A stretch of DNA of 64,000 nt. It comes from Marinobacter pelagius. Lineage in GTDB: Bacteria; Pseudomonadota; Gammaproteobacteria; Pseudomonadales; Oleiphilaceae. The stretch covers positions 62,001-126,000 of the forward strand of contig NZ_FOUR01000005.1 in the NCBI RefSeq assembly GCF_900114925.1. Direction: 5' to 3'. Shown here in pieces: positions 1-7,948 of the stretch. The notes beneath the pieces are model-generated. The model was not told where the DNA came from, searched no databases, and saw only the letters and a program-made list of their open reading frames with translations. Within the stretch, counting starts at the first letter, position 1; each line of letters starts with the position of its first letter. Position numbers and translations under genes: made by a program.

Positions 1-319
1 CGAGGTGGATGGCCATGTGCTGCTTTACGTGCTGCCGCTGATGGCCTGTGCCCGGGCGCTGGCCAAGACCCTGACTGGCGAGCGCACCGAGGTGAGCTAC
101 GGCACCATGCCGGTGATGATCAAGACTCCATGCTGCCCGACGGCCGTGTGCCCGCCCCCGTCCGGGGCCGACGGCCAGTGGGAAGTGGAAACCGAGGGGA
201 CCAGTGTGCGTGCCCTGTTCCGCAATAGTGCCGGAGAGGTGTTGGGATTCGCAGTGACGGGTCGCTTCGCCGTGGAAAAACAGGCGCTGTCGAAGGAAGT
301 ACCGCCCATCCACAACTGA
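1..319 (+). CDS. Rubredoxin-NAD(+) reductase, C-terminal part (truncated by window edge)
   Basis: The frame is open to the left edge and only the last ~105 residues are present. They read like the C-terminal end of rubredoxin reductases of the AlkT/RubB type: a segment with [18 protein letters not shown], then [14 protein letters not shown], followed by the small C-terminal domain that binds rubredoxin. The enzyme is an FAD flavoprotein passing electrons from NADH to rubredoxin, which feeds alkane hydroxylase in hydrocarbon degraders. The FAD and NAD motifs lie outside the window. A GTG at 5 is an internal Val codon, not the start. An 11-bp hairpin follows the stop. Confidence 0.85.
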   Translation, partial: EVDGHVLLYVLPLMACARALAKTLTGERTEVSYGTMPVMIKTPCCPTAVCPPPSGADGQWEVETEGTSVRALFRNSAGEVLGFAVTGRFAVEKQALSKEVPPIHN

Positions 320-325
320 GCCCGT

Positions 326-360
326 CATGGCCTGTGGTAGTGGTGTCATCACAGGCCATG
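326..360 (+). terminator. Hairpin after rubredoxin reductase
   Basis: Perfect 11-bp inverted repeat (CATGGCCTGTG at 326-336 and its complement at 350-360) with a 13-nt loop, 6 bases after the stop codon. There is no clear T-run, so it could be a weak terminator or a 3'-end stabilising hairpin. Confidence 0.5.
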
Positions 361-436
361 CCTGCTTGTCATTGCGAAAAAGCCGTACTTGGGGTAGAAA
401 ACCCCTTCGTGAGCTAATTAATTGACAGGAGCAGGC

Positions 437-1294
437 ATGCTAGAAGTCACAAAGAAGCTGGTGGAGCTGCTGGACCTTTCCCCCATCGGCGACGATCACT
501 TCCAGGGCGACAGTGAGGACCTGGGGTTTCCCAACGTGTTCGGTGGCCAGGTTCTCGGCCAGGCGCTGATGGCGGCCAGCCGCACCGTTGAGGGTCGTCT
601 GTGCCACTCTCTGCATGCCTATTTCCTGCGGCCGGGCAATCACAGCATGCCCATCGACTACGAGGTGCAGCGGGTCCGGGACGGCGGCAGCTTCTCCGTA
701 CGCCGGGTGATTGCCCGTCAGGATGGCAAGGAAATTCTGACCGGTTCCATGTCCTTCCAGGGTGAGGAGCCGGGCTTCGAGCACCAGTTCGATATGCCCG
801 ATGCGCCTGAGCCGGAAAGCCTCAAGTCCGAGCAGGAGCTCGGCAGGATCCTGGCTCCGCATGTGCCCGAGCGCTTCCGCGAGACCCTGACCCGGGATCG
901 CCCCATCGAGATCCGCCCGGTAGATCCGGTCAATCCGTTGCAGCCGGAGAAGCGACCGCCCCAAAGGCAAAGCTGGTTGCGGGCCCAGGGGCCGCTGCCC
1001 GAGGATCCGGTACTGCACCGGTGCCTGCTGACCTATGCTTCCGATTTCCATTTCCTGGCCACGTCCATGCAACCCCATGGCCTGACCTTCACCAGCAAGA
1101 ACATGCAGGTGGCCAGCCTGGACCACGCCATCTGGTTCCACCGGGATTTCCGCATGGACGAATGGCTGCTCTATGACAAGGACAGCCCCAGCACCTCCGG
1201 TGGTCGGGGCTTCAACCGGGGCAACTTCTATAACCGGGACGGCGTGCTGGTGGCATCCACCACCCAGGAAGCGCTGATCCGCAAACGTTCCTAA
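437..1294 (+). CDS. tesB: Acyl-CoA thioesterase II
   Basis: Hydrolyses acyl-CoA to free fatty acid and CoA in the cytoplasm. The 285-residue length matches E. coli TesB (286). The double hot-dog fold pattern is visible: N-terminal FGGQVLGQAL, and near the C-terminus YASDFHFL (catalytic Asp), SLDHAIWFHR (Ser where E. coli has the catalytic Thr) and TTQEA (catalytic Gln). I chose the ATG at 437 because AGGAG lies 5 nt upstream; an in-frame TTG at 422 has no such support. It stands alone and converges on the EAL gene with only 15 bp between the stops. Confidence 0.93.
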   Translation: MLEVTKKLVELLDLSPIGDDHFQGDSEDLGFPNVFGGQVLGQALMAASRTVEGRLCHSLHAYFLRPGNHSMPIDYEVQRVRDGGSFSVRRVIARQDGKEILTGSMSFQGEEPGFEHQFDMPDAPEPESLKSEQELGRILAPHVPERFRETLTRDRPIEIRPVDPVNPLQPEKRPPQRQSWLRAQGPLPEDPVLHRCLLTYASDFHFLATSMQPHGLTFTSKNMQVASLDHAIWFHRDFRMDEWLLYDKDSPSTSGGRGFNRGNFYNRDGVLVASTTQEALIRKRS

Positions 1295-1309
1295 TGCCTC
1301 GCCCGGACA

Positions 1310-3877
1310 CTAGCCCAGTTTGCGAGAGGGCTGGTGGCCATTGGTGTTGAGCCAGTCCAGCAACTCGTCCACCGGCAGCGGCGGTGTCACCAGGTAGCCC
1401 TGGATCATGTCGCAGCCCATGTCTCTCAGCAGATCCGCGGTCGCCTGATCCTCCACGCCTTCGGCCACGACCTGGTAGCCCAGGTTGTGGCACATGTCGA
1501 TGGTGGTCTGGACGATGACTCGGTCTTCGGCCTGGCTGGGCAGGTCGGTGACCAGGGAGCGGTCGATCTTGATCTCGCTGGCGGGCAGCTGCTTGATATA
1601 CGACAGGGAGGAGTAGCCCGAGCCGAAGTCATCAATGGAAACCCGGATTCCGGCCGCGTTCAGGGCATTGAGGGCCTCGAGCGAGTTGGCCGGGTCCAGC
1701 ATCATTGAGGTTTCCGTGACCTCGAAGGTGACTGCACCCCGGTGGCCATCGTACTGATTCATCAGGCGCTGCACATAAAGGGAGAAATCCGCTTCCCTCA
1801 GGTTGTTGGGCGAGATGTTGGCGGACAGCTCCAGATCCCAGCCCTGCTCCAGCAACTGCGTGCGAAGGCGCAGTGACTCTTCCAGCACCCAGCGGGTCAG
1901 CGGCTTGATCAGCCCGGTCTGCTCAGCCAGCAGGACGATTTCGTCCGGGCTTACCTTCTTCTGGCGCCCCGGCCACCGTATCAGCGCCTCCATTCCCACC
2001 ACCTGGCCTGTGGTCAGGGACTGCTTGGGTTGCAGGTAGAGCGCCAGCTGATGATCGTCCAGGGCCTTGCGCAGTTCCGAAACCATGGTCAGCCGATCCG
2101 CGCTGTAGGCATCCCGGGACGGCTTGTAGTACGCCATGCCCCGATCCCGGGCCCGCTCGGAACCCTCGGCGATGATGGCACGGCGGATCAGGGTGTTGGC
2201 GTCGCTGCCGTGGTCCGGGAAGATGGCCACGCCCATCCGCGGGTCGAGCGGAACCTGCATGCCCAGGTAATCGATAGACTGGCGCAGGCTGTCCAGACCG
2301 GTGACCACGGCCCGGGGCGAGGCTTCGGCCAGGGTCGCCTCGACGATGAAACCGAAGGACTGCTGGTCGAGGGAAGCCAGGAAGTAGTTGCGCTCATCGG
2401 TCTGCTCGACCGGCATAGCTCCCGGTATGGCCTGGACCACGGAGTTGTAGTGCAGGGCCGCCAGTTCCAGGATCCGGTCGGTATTGCGGTGGCCAAGGGT
2501 CTTGGTGACCGAAGACAGGTTGTTCAGATGCACCACGGCAACGCCGTAGCGTTTTTCCGGATGCCGCATGATCAGGTCATTGAGCATCATCTCGAAGCTG
2601 CTGCGGTTCGGCAGGCCGGTGAGGGGGTGATGCAGGGCCTGATCCATCAGCCTCAGTTCCACGCTTCGGCGGGCTTCGAGGGCGCGGAGCTCGGCTTCCC
2701 GGGCCAGCACCTTGTCCTGGCGTTCCTGGTAGATCCTGCTCGCCATGGCCAGGGCAAGCAGGACGGCCTGCAGGGCCGAGCCGATCTGCATGGTATAAAC
2801 GCTCAGGAAGCTGTTGGGTAGCAGGCCGTACTTGTTGGCGGCGGTCACCGCACTGCCCAGGGTCAGCGCACCCCAGGCCAGGGTGTAATAAATTGCCTGC
2901 CGGTTGCCCCGGAGCCATTGCTGCGGGCCGAGCAGTGTCAGCAGCAGGCAGCTGGGTATGGTCAGGGCGACCACCAGCCGGATCGCGGTGTTGTAGTCGG
3001 TCAGGAAAGTGGCCGCCGCCGCGATGGTATTGAGAATAATGGCGAAGCTTACCACCCGGGCGGTGGCGGGACTCTGGTTCCTCAGCTGGAGAAACGCATG
3101 GGCAAACCAGAGCGTGAAGACCATGGCAAAGGGAATGCCCAGCACCATGGACCGGTTCTGTATCTCGGGATTGGCAGGCCACAGCAGCTGGTAGGCGATG
3201 CCATTCAGGCTGCCGATGATCACCAGATAACCCAGGGTGGAGAGCACGTACAGCAGGTAGATCTTTTCCCGCAGCGCGATGAAGATGAACAGGTTGAAGC
3301 AGATGACGGTAATCAGGATGCCGTAATAGACGGCATGGATCAGATCCTCGAAAAACGCGCTCTCGAAGAAATCCTTGTCGTGCCACAGATGCACCGGCAC
3401 CTGCACCGCTCCACTGGTGCGGACTTCCAGCAGGATCTGCTGGTTGGCTTCAGGCGCATGATCGAAGCGGAACAGGAAGTTTCGATAGAGTACCGGGCGT
3501 TCGAGGAAGGGCAGCCGGTCGCCGGCCGTGGCCTCGCTTACGATCTCGCCGTTTTCCAGCAGGAAGAAACGGATGTGGTCCAGGTGGGCGTAACCGATTT
3601 CCAGCAGATTGATATCGCCCCGTTCGGGAACCGGGAAGCGCAGCCACACGGTTTTTCGGATATAACCGAAGTTCGGGCTCGGGTCTTCCAGTGACTGCCA
3701 GCCGTCCATCGCCAGAGCCTGCGACGGGGTTGCCGGTGAGTCCGGGGCGGTCAGCAGGAAGTCCATGTCCGGACGCACGCTGTTGCCAGCAGCAAAGGAT
3801 GGGACTGCCAGGACCGACAATACCATCAGGGTGAACAGAAGCCGGAACGGGCGGGTCGGGGTCACAGGTTGTCGCAT
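1310..3877 (-). CDS. 7TM-DISM sensor with degenerate GGDEF and intact EAL domain (c-di-GMP phosphodiesterase)
   Basis: 855 residues. A signal peptide (about 1-29) is followed by a periplasmic 7TMR-DISM sensory domain (~35-165), seven membrane segments (~175-390), a short coiled coil, a GGDEF domain (~415-590) and an EAL domain (~600-850). The GGDEF signature is replaced by DQQSF, so cyclase activity is unlikely. The EAL domain keeps EALIRW (~630), a conserved Asn, FEVTET, the DDFG motif, the Lys in EIKIDRS, VAEGVE and QGY, so c-di-GMP hydrolysis is predicted. The periplasmic DISM domain suggests it senses a small ligand. It follows mioC and a diguanylate cyclase on the same strand. Confidence 0.9.
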   Translation of the reverse strand: MRQPVTPTRPFRLLFTLMVLSVLAVPSFAAGNSVRPDMDFLLTAPDSPATPSQALAMDGWQSLEDPSPNFGYIRKTVWLRFPVPERGDINLLEIGYAHLDHIRFFLLENGEIVSEATAGDRLPFLERPVLYRNFLFRFDHAPEANQQILLEVRTSGAVQVPVHLWHDKDFFESAFFEDLIHAVYYGILITVICFNLFIFIALREKIYLLYVLSTLGYLVIIGSLNGIAYQLLWPANPEIQNRSMVLGIPFAMVFTLWFAHAFLQLRNQSPATARVVSFAIILNTIAAAATFLTDYNTAIRLVVALTIPSCLLLTLLGPQQWLRGNRQAIYYTLAWGALTLGSAVTAANKYGLLPNSFLSVYTMQIGSALQAVLLALAMASRIYQERQDKVLAREAELRALEARRSVELRLMDQALHHPLTGLPNRSSFEMMLNDLIMRHPEKRYGVAVVHLNNLSSVTKTLGHRNTDRILELAALHYNSVVQAIPGAMPVEQTDERNYFLASLDQQSFGFIVEATLAEASPRAVVTGLDSLRQSIDYLGMQVPLDPRMGVAIFPDHGSDANTLIRRAIIAEGSERARDRGMAYYKPSRDAYSADRLTMVSELRKALDDHQLALYLQPKQSLTTGQVVGMEALIRWPGRQKKVSPDEIVLLAEQTGLIKPLTRWVLEESLRLRTQLLEQGWDLELSANISPNNLREADFSLYVQRLMNQYDGHRGAVTFEVTETSMMLDPANSLEALNALNAAGIRVSIDDFGSGYSSLSYIKQLPASEIKIDRSLVTDLPSQAEDRVIVQTTIDMCHNLGYQVVAEGVEDQATADLLRDMGCDMIQGYLVTPPLPVDELLDWLNTNGHQPSRKLG

Positions 3878-3962
3878 TTCTTATCATTGTCTCCCGAGTA
3901 TGGCCCGTCGTTACCGGTGGCTCAAGCGCCGGATCGACCTTCCATGGGTTTGTTGCAACCGC

Positions 3963-4409
3963 TCAGAGCTTTTTGATCCAGTCCCGGACCCAGGGCAGCG
4001 CCTCGCTTTCCGGTTCCATGGTTTCCATGGCATCGATACGCAGGGTATCTCCCACTTTCCGGGCGGCGGTCTCGTACAGGGCTTCTTCCATCAGCTCACC
4101 GGCTCCGCAAAAGGTGTCGCCGTAGGAACTGTCGCCCAGCACGATGATGCCGAAGGGGCGCCCGGGTTGCTGCGGCAGTTGCTCTCTCAACTCGACATAG
4201 AAGTGCAGCAGGTTCTCCGGGATCTCGCCCTGGCCCGTGGTGGAAGTGCAGACCAGTAAGGGCTCGTCGTTGGACGTAATGTCCGGGAGTGTCGGATTCT
4301 CCAGCACGGTGACCTGGTGGCCGTCCGCCTCGAGCTCCTTCCGGATCTCCCGTGCGGTCATCAGGGCGCCGCCGTAAACGCTCCCGACCAGAATTCGGAT
4401 CGCTGTCAT
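3963..4409 (-). CDS. mioC: Flavodoxin-like protein (MioC family)
   Basis: 148 residues, the usual length for the short-chain flavodoxin MioC. The N-terminal phosphate-binding loop for FMN is seen in GSVYGGALMTA, with STTGQGEIPENL and LGDSSYGDTFCGAG forming the two isoalloxazine loops. It carries electrons as an FMN protein; MioC is known to support biotin synthase in vitro. It lies between a diguanylate cyclase gene (78 bp upstream) and the EAL gene (85 bp downstream), all on the same strand, so co-transcription is possible but not shown. Another short flavodoxin is the alternative to MioC proper. Confidence 0.85.
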   Translation of the reverse strand: MTAIRILVGSVYGGALMTAREIRKELEADGHQVTVLENPTLPDITSNDEPLLVCTSTTGQGEIPENLLHFYVELREQLPQQPGRPFGIIVLGDSSYGDTFCGAGELMEEALYETAARKVGDTLRIDAMETMEPESEALPWVRDWIKKL

Positions 4410-4487
4410 TGTCAGTCCTGTGAAAGTTGCCGTATTCGGGCCCTGTGCCCGAGTCGCGCCTGATCATAGCGATCGAGATGCCCGCTC

Positions 4488-5591
4488 TCAAGCCGGCGAA
4501 CCCATGGGGTGGTCCTCACCCCGGCTGCGAACCCGTGGCGCGATCCGGTTGCGCCCTGCGTCCTTGGCGTTGTAGAGGTTGAGATCGGCCTGTTTGAGCA
4601 GTTCATCGATGGAGGCCGCCTTGGCGATGGAACAGACCCCGGCGCTGATGGTGACCGGCAGGCAGTGGCTTTTGAACCGGAAAGGTGCCTGGGCAACCTC
4701 CGCCCGCAACCGTTCGGCCAGGGTGAGGGCCTGGAGCAGCGACGTGTCCGGAAGCAGCAGCAGGAATTCCTCGCCGCCCCAGCGGGCGGCCACGTCGGTC
4801 TGGCGGACGATGTCCCGCAGCAGGGCCGAAAACTGGCGCAGGACGGCGTCGCCGGCGTCATGGCCGTATTCATCATTGATGCTCTTGAACAGATCCAGAT
4901 CGATGAGCACGATGGAGAAATGGTGCCCGGCACGCTGGTACCGTGAAAACTCGCTGGCCAGCCGGTGTTGCATGTCCCGACGGTTGGACAGGCCGGTCAG
5001 TTCGTCGGTCCTCGCGGCGTGCTCGTGGGTCACCACCAGTTCCAGCAGTTCATTGCGGGCCCGGAGTCGCCCTGCCTCCAGTACGAAACAGAAGATGGAT
5101 TCGAACGTGAGGGTGGCAAAGAAGCGGATCTTGAAGTCACTGGAATATTCCGCGGTTACAAACGGCAGGTCGGGGAACTGGAACACGAGCGCGGCCACCA
5201 GGTAACAGATGAGCAGCACCACCGTGCCGGCTTTCAGGCTGGTCAGGAAAAATAGCAGCGGTGGAAAGACATAGAACCACAGTGGACCGGTATTGCTCTC
5301 GCCGCCGGAGGCGATCAGGTACGCGAACAGCAGGCCCACCACCACAATCAGGCCGCCTTTCTGGCGCGCCCCGTTACCGCTCAGGGCAAAGTACACCATG
5401 TTCAGTCCCACCAGGACGGAACAGGACCAGAGCACCCAGGCATGCAGCGTATGCCCGGAGTACCACGCCTTGAGCCCGATACCCACCAGGAAAATGATGG
5501 CCGCGAGCGACAGCCACGTCAGCAGCCGCGATACTTGCGCATCCTCGCGCGCACCGGCGGCCTGGTGGCTGATGGACTGGGGCTGATTCAT
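4488..5591 (-). CDS. Membrane-bound diguanylate cyclase (GGDEF)
   Basis: 367 residues. Five to six hydrophobic segments fill residues ~22-170, resembling the six-helix membrane sensor arrays seen on many cyclases, followed by a single GGDEF domain (~200-350). The active-site motif is RWGGEEF (~271). An allosteric inhibition site (RQTD) sits exactly five residues ahead of it, so the enzyme should make c-di-GMP from two GTP and be product-inhibited. The ATG has no strong ribosome-binding site. The shared strand with the downstream EAL gene would allow synthesis and breakdown enzymes to be expressed together. Confidence 0.9.
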   Translation of the reverse strand: MNQPQSISHQAAGAREDAQVSRLLTWLSLAAIIFLVGIGLKAWYSGHTLHAWVLWSCSVLVGLNMVYFALSGNGARQKGGLIVVVGLLFAYLIASGGESNTGPLWFYVFPPLLFFLTSLKAGTVVLLICYLVAALVFQFPDLPFVTAEYSSDFKIRFFATLTFESIFCFVLEAGRLRARNELLELVVTHEHAARTDELTGLSNRRDMQHRLASEFSRYQRAGHHFSIVLIDLDLFKSINDEYGHDAGDAVLRQFSALLRDIVRQTDVAARWGGEEFLLLLPDTSLLQALTLAERLRAEVAQAPFRFKSHCLPVTISAGVCSIAKAASIDELLKQADLNLYNAKDAGRNRIAPRVRSRGEDHPMGSPA

Positions 5592-5796
5592 AGGGGATTC
5601 AGGGCTTTATTGTATTTTTTAGCGTCATATCTGGCCATTATGCGCCAATTGGTTCCGCGTTCGCGGTCCTGGATCACAGTTGCGGATGCTGCGTATCCAC
5701 ATGACCGCCAGGTTTCAATTTCGTGACAAAAAAATTATAGTTGCCGCGCGGCCCACCGGCCTGTTTACATTCTGACCAAATGAGACCTGATCTGTT

Positions 5797-7359
5797 ATGG
5801 CCCGTTCAACCGGATTCCTGGATACCGTCCTCACCAGCCCCACCACGGAAAGATACAGGGTCGGAATCAGCCTCCTGTTCCTTCTTGGCATCTGGCTGAC
5901 TGTTGGTTCTTTCAGCGATGGAATGCCCGGCAGTATGCTGTTGATGGCTGCGGCCGTCATCGGTGGCTACATGGCGATCAACATCGGTGCCAACGATGTC
6001 GCCAACAACGTGGGCCCTGCGGTGGGCTCGGGCGCGCTGTCCCTGGGGGCGGCGGTTCTGATAGCCGCAGTCTTCGAGGCTGGCGGGGCACTGATTGCCG
6101 GGGGTAATGTGGTGTCCACCATCAAGGGCGGCATCATCGATCCGTCCACGCTGGGCGATGGCCGGGCCTTTATCTGGCTGATGACCGCAGCACTGTTGGC
6201 CGGTGCCCTGTGGCTGAACCTGGCCACCTGGATGGGCGCACCGGTATCCACCACCCATTCCATCGTCGGTGGGGTCCTCGGTGCCGGTATTGCCGCCGGT
6301 GGCTGGGGCATTGCCGACTGGGCGGTCATGGGCAAGATTGCCGCGAGCTGGGTCATCTCGCCGGTGCTTGGCGGGGCGCTTGCGGCCCTGTTCCTGTTTG
6401 CCATCAAGAAAACCGTTCTCTACCGCCAGGACGTGGTGCCGGCAGCACGCACCTTCGTGCCCTGGCTGGTGGCCATCATGGCCTGGGCCTTCGGCACCTA
6501 CCTGATGATCAAGGGCGTGAAGAAGATCATCAAGGTCGACTTCCTCGAGGCTTCCCTGGTGGGCCTGGTCGCCGCCGCGGTGGTGTTTGTGATTGTTCGT
6601 ACCCTCGTCGGCCGCAAGGCCTCCACCATGGAGAACAGCTCCGCCGGCGTAAACACCCTCTTTACCTGGCCGCTGATCTTCGCCGCTGCCCTGCTCAGCT
6701 TCGCCCACGGTGCCAACGACGTGGCCAACGCCATCGGTCCGCTGGCAGCCATCAACGATGCCCTGTCCGCCGGCGCGGTGGTCGCCTCCGCCAGCATCCC
6801 CCTGTGGGTGATGATGGTCGGCGCTCTGGGTATTGCCGTCGGCCTGATGTTGTTCGGCCCGCGCCTGATCAAGACCGTGGGCAGCGAGATCACCGAACTG
6901 GACAAGACCCGGGCCTTCTGTATCGCCCTGTCCGCGGCGCTGACGGTCATCCTGGCCTCCCAGCTGGGCCTGCCGGTCAGCTCCACCCATATCGCCATCG
7001 GCGGTGTCTTTGGTGTCGGCTTTTTGCGCGAATACCTGAAGCGCAACTACGCAACCCAGCTGCACAAGATCATCGAGCACCACGACCCGGACGAGCAGGA
7101 GCGCCTCAAGCCCTTCCTGGACGATTTCCGCAATGCCTCGGTGGAAGAAATGGAAAGCCTGCTCAAGCAGGCCAAGAAACAGAAGCAGCAGGTGCCGCTG
7201 TCCAAGTCCGAGCGCAAGCGCCTCAAGAAGATCTACAAGGAAGAAATGGTCAAGCGCTCACACCTGGTCAAGATTGCCGCAGCCTGGATCATCACTGTGC
7301 CGGCCTCTGCCATCATGGCTGCAATCCTGTTCTTCACTCTCCGGGGCTTGTTGATCTGA
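5797..7359 (+). CDS. Inorganic phosphate transporter, PiT family
   Basis: 520 residues with about ten membrane segments. Both halves carry the PiT signature, GANDVANN (~64) and GANDVANA (~305), the internal duplication typical of PHO4/Pit permeases; each half also has a P-V-S-[ST]-T-H motif. A hydrophilic segment (~425-490) rich in Lys and Glu separates the last membrane helix, which makes this the longer bacterial PitA-like type. It should import phosphate with a cation such as Na+ or H+. I see no Pho box upstream, consistent with a low-affinity constitutive system. The small gene at 7447 is downstream. Confidence 0.92.
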   Translation: MARSTGFLDTVLTSPTTERYRVGISLLFLLGIWLTVGSFSDGMPGSMLLMAAAVIGGYMAINIGANDVANNVGPAVGSGALSLGAAVLIAAVFEAGGALIAGGNVVSTIKGGIIDPSTLGDGRAFIWLMTAALLAGALWLNLATWMGAPVSTTHSIVGGVLGAGIAAGGWGIADWAVMGKIAASWVISPVLGGALAALFLFAIKKTVLYRQDVVPAARTFVPWLVAIMAWAFGTYLMIKGVKKIIKVDFLEASLVGLVAAAVVFVIVRTLVGRKASTMENSSAGVNTLFTWPLIFAAALLSFAHGANDVANAIGPLAAINDALSAGAVVASASIPLWVMMVGALGIAVGLMLFGPRLIKTVGSEITELDKTRAFCIALSAALTVILASQLGLPVSSTHIAIGGVFGVGFLREYLKRNYATQLHKIIEHHDPDEQERLKPFLDDFRNASVEEMESLLKQAKKQKQQVPLSKSERKRLKKIYKEEMVKRSHLVKIAAAWIITVPASAIMAAILFFTLRGLLI

Positions 7360-7403
7360 CCGGGCTGGTTGTATAAAGCCAGTTTGGTCATACTATCTGA
7401 AAA

Positions 7404-7420
7404 GGGGGTGTTTCACCCCC
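7404..7420 (+). terminator. Hairpin between pit and the next gene
   Basis: Perfect 7-bp GC stem (GGGGGTG/CACCCCC) with a TTT loop, 45 bp after the transporter stop. No T-run follows. It may weaken read-through or sit in the leader of the next gene. Confidence 0.4.
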
Positions 7421-7446
7421 GAGCCTATCTGTCCGGGGAGTGAAGT

Positions 7447-7713
7447 ATGAGTTCATCCGTTGAAAGCCGTCAGGCGAAGATGATTGACGAGCTGAGGACC
7501 TTCATCAAGAAGGTGCTGAGTGATCCGACCATTGCCGTTAAGTCCATGGAAATCGCCCGCAAACACCGCGGCCAGCCCAACGCCAACGAGCTGATTGCCG
7601 AGGAAATCAGTGCCAGCACCAATATCCGGATTCCGGAGAACTGGAGCGAGGCGGACCGGATGTTCCTGGATATCATCCACGATGTGCTGGATGACGAAGA
7701 GGCGCTTTACTGA
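7447..7713 (+). CDS. Small conserved hypothetical protein (88 aa)
   Basis: 88 residues, acidic and mostly helical by composition, with no signal peptide or membrane segment and no domain I recognise. A GGGAG ribosome-binding site precedes the ATG at good distance and codon use matches the neighbours, so I take it as real. It follows the phosphate transporter on the same strand after a small hairpin and is followed by the first long palindromic repeat. Function unknown. Confidence 0.75.
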   Translation: MSSSVESRQAKMIDELRTFIKKVLSDPTIAVKSMEIARKHRGQPNANELIAEEISASTNIRIPENWSEADRMFLDIIHDVLDDEEALY

Positions 7714-7738
7714 AGTCTTGCCTGCAAGTTTCGGAGAA

Positions 7739-7849
7739 GCGAGCCGGGCGGGGGACGTTTCAAAAACACGCTGTGAATACGTCCCTGTACGCTTGGCTCC
7801 GCCATCCCTGGCTCCGCACAGTTTTTGAAACGTCCCCCGCCCGGCTCGC
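7739..7849. repeat. Palindromic intergenic repeat, copy 1
   Basis: Perfect 29-bp inverted repeat (7739-7767 and 7821-7849) around a 53-nt interior. The interior starts with words shared with copies 4, 5 and 6 (GTGAATACGTCCCTGTA) and ends in a small hairpin around CCATCCCTGG, then CTCCGCACA. The arm sequence is not shared with other copies. It lies between convergent genes and would form a very stable RNA hairpin in either direction, so it may act as a two-way terminator. Confidence 0.9.
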
Positions 7850-7948
7850 CGAAGCCATGATTCGTCCGCAAGGCTTGCTTGGTGGCAGTCGCACCCTTCT
7901 CAACGGAGTTGGTTAACCCGCCTTAGAGATTTTCTGGCGTCTTAGACA

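Noticed and set aside
437..1141. Minus-strand frame opposite tesB
   Set aside because: Antisense shadow; tesB has clear family motifs and a ribosome-binding site.
5700..5796. Pho box upstream of the phosphate transporter
   Set aside because: TCGTGACA and TCTGACC are present but not as spaced direct repeats; nothing comparable to the box before hemB.
5806..7083. Minus-strand open frame opposite the phosphate transporter
   Set aside because: Composition dominated by Gly, His, Asp and Gln, the antisense pattern of hydrophobic codons; no start signal.
7739..7849. Simple MITE or insertion-sequence remnant
   Set aside because: Terminal inverted repeats are not conserved among the six copies and no target-site duplication is evident; a transposon origin would need conserved ends.
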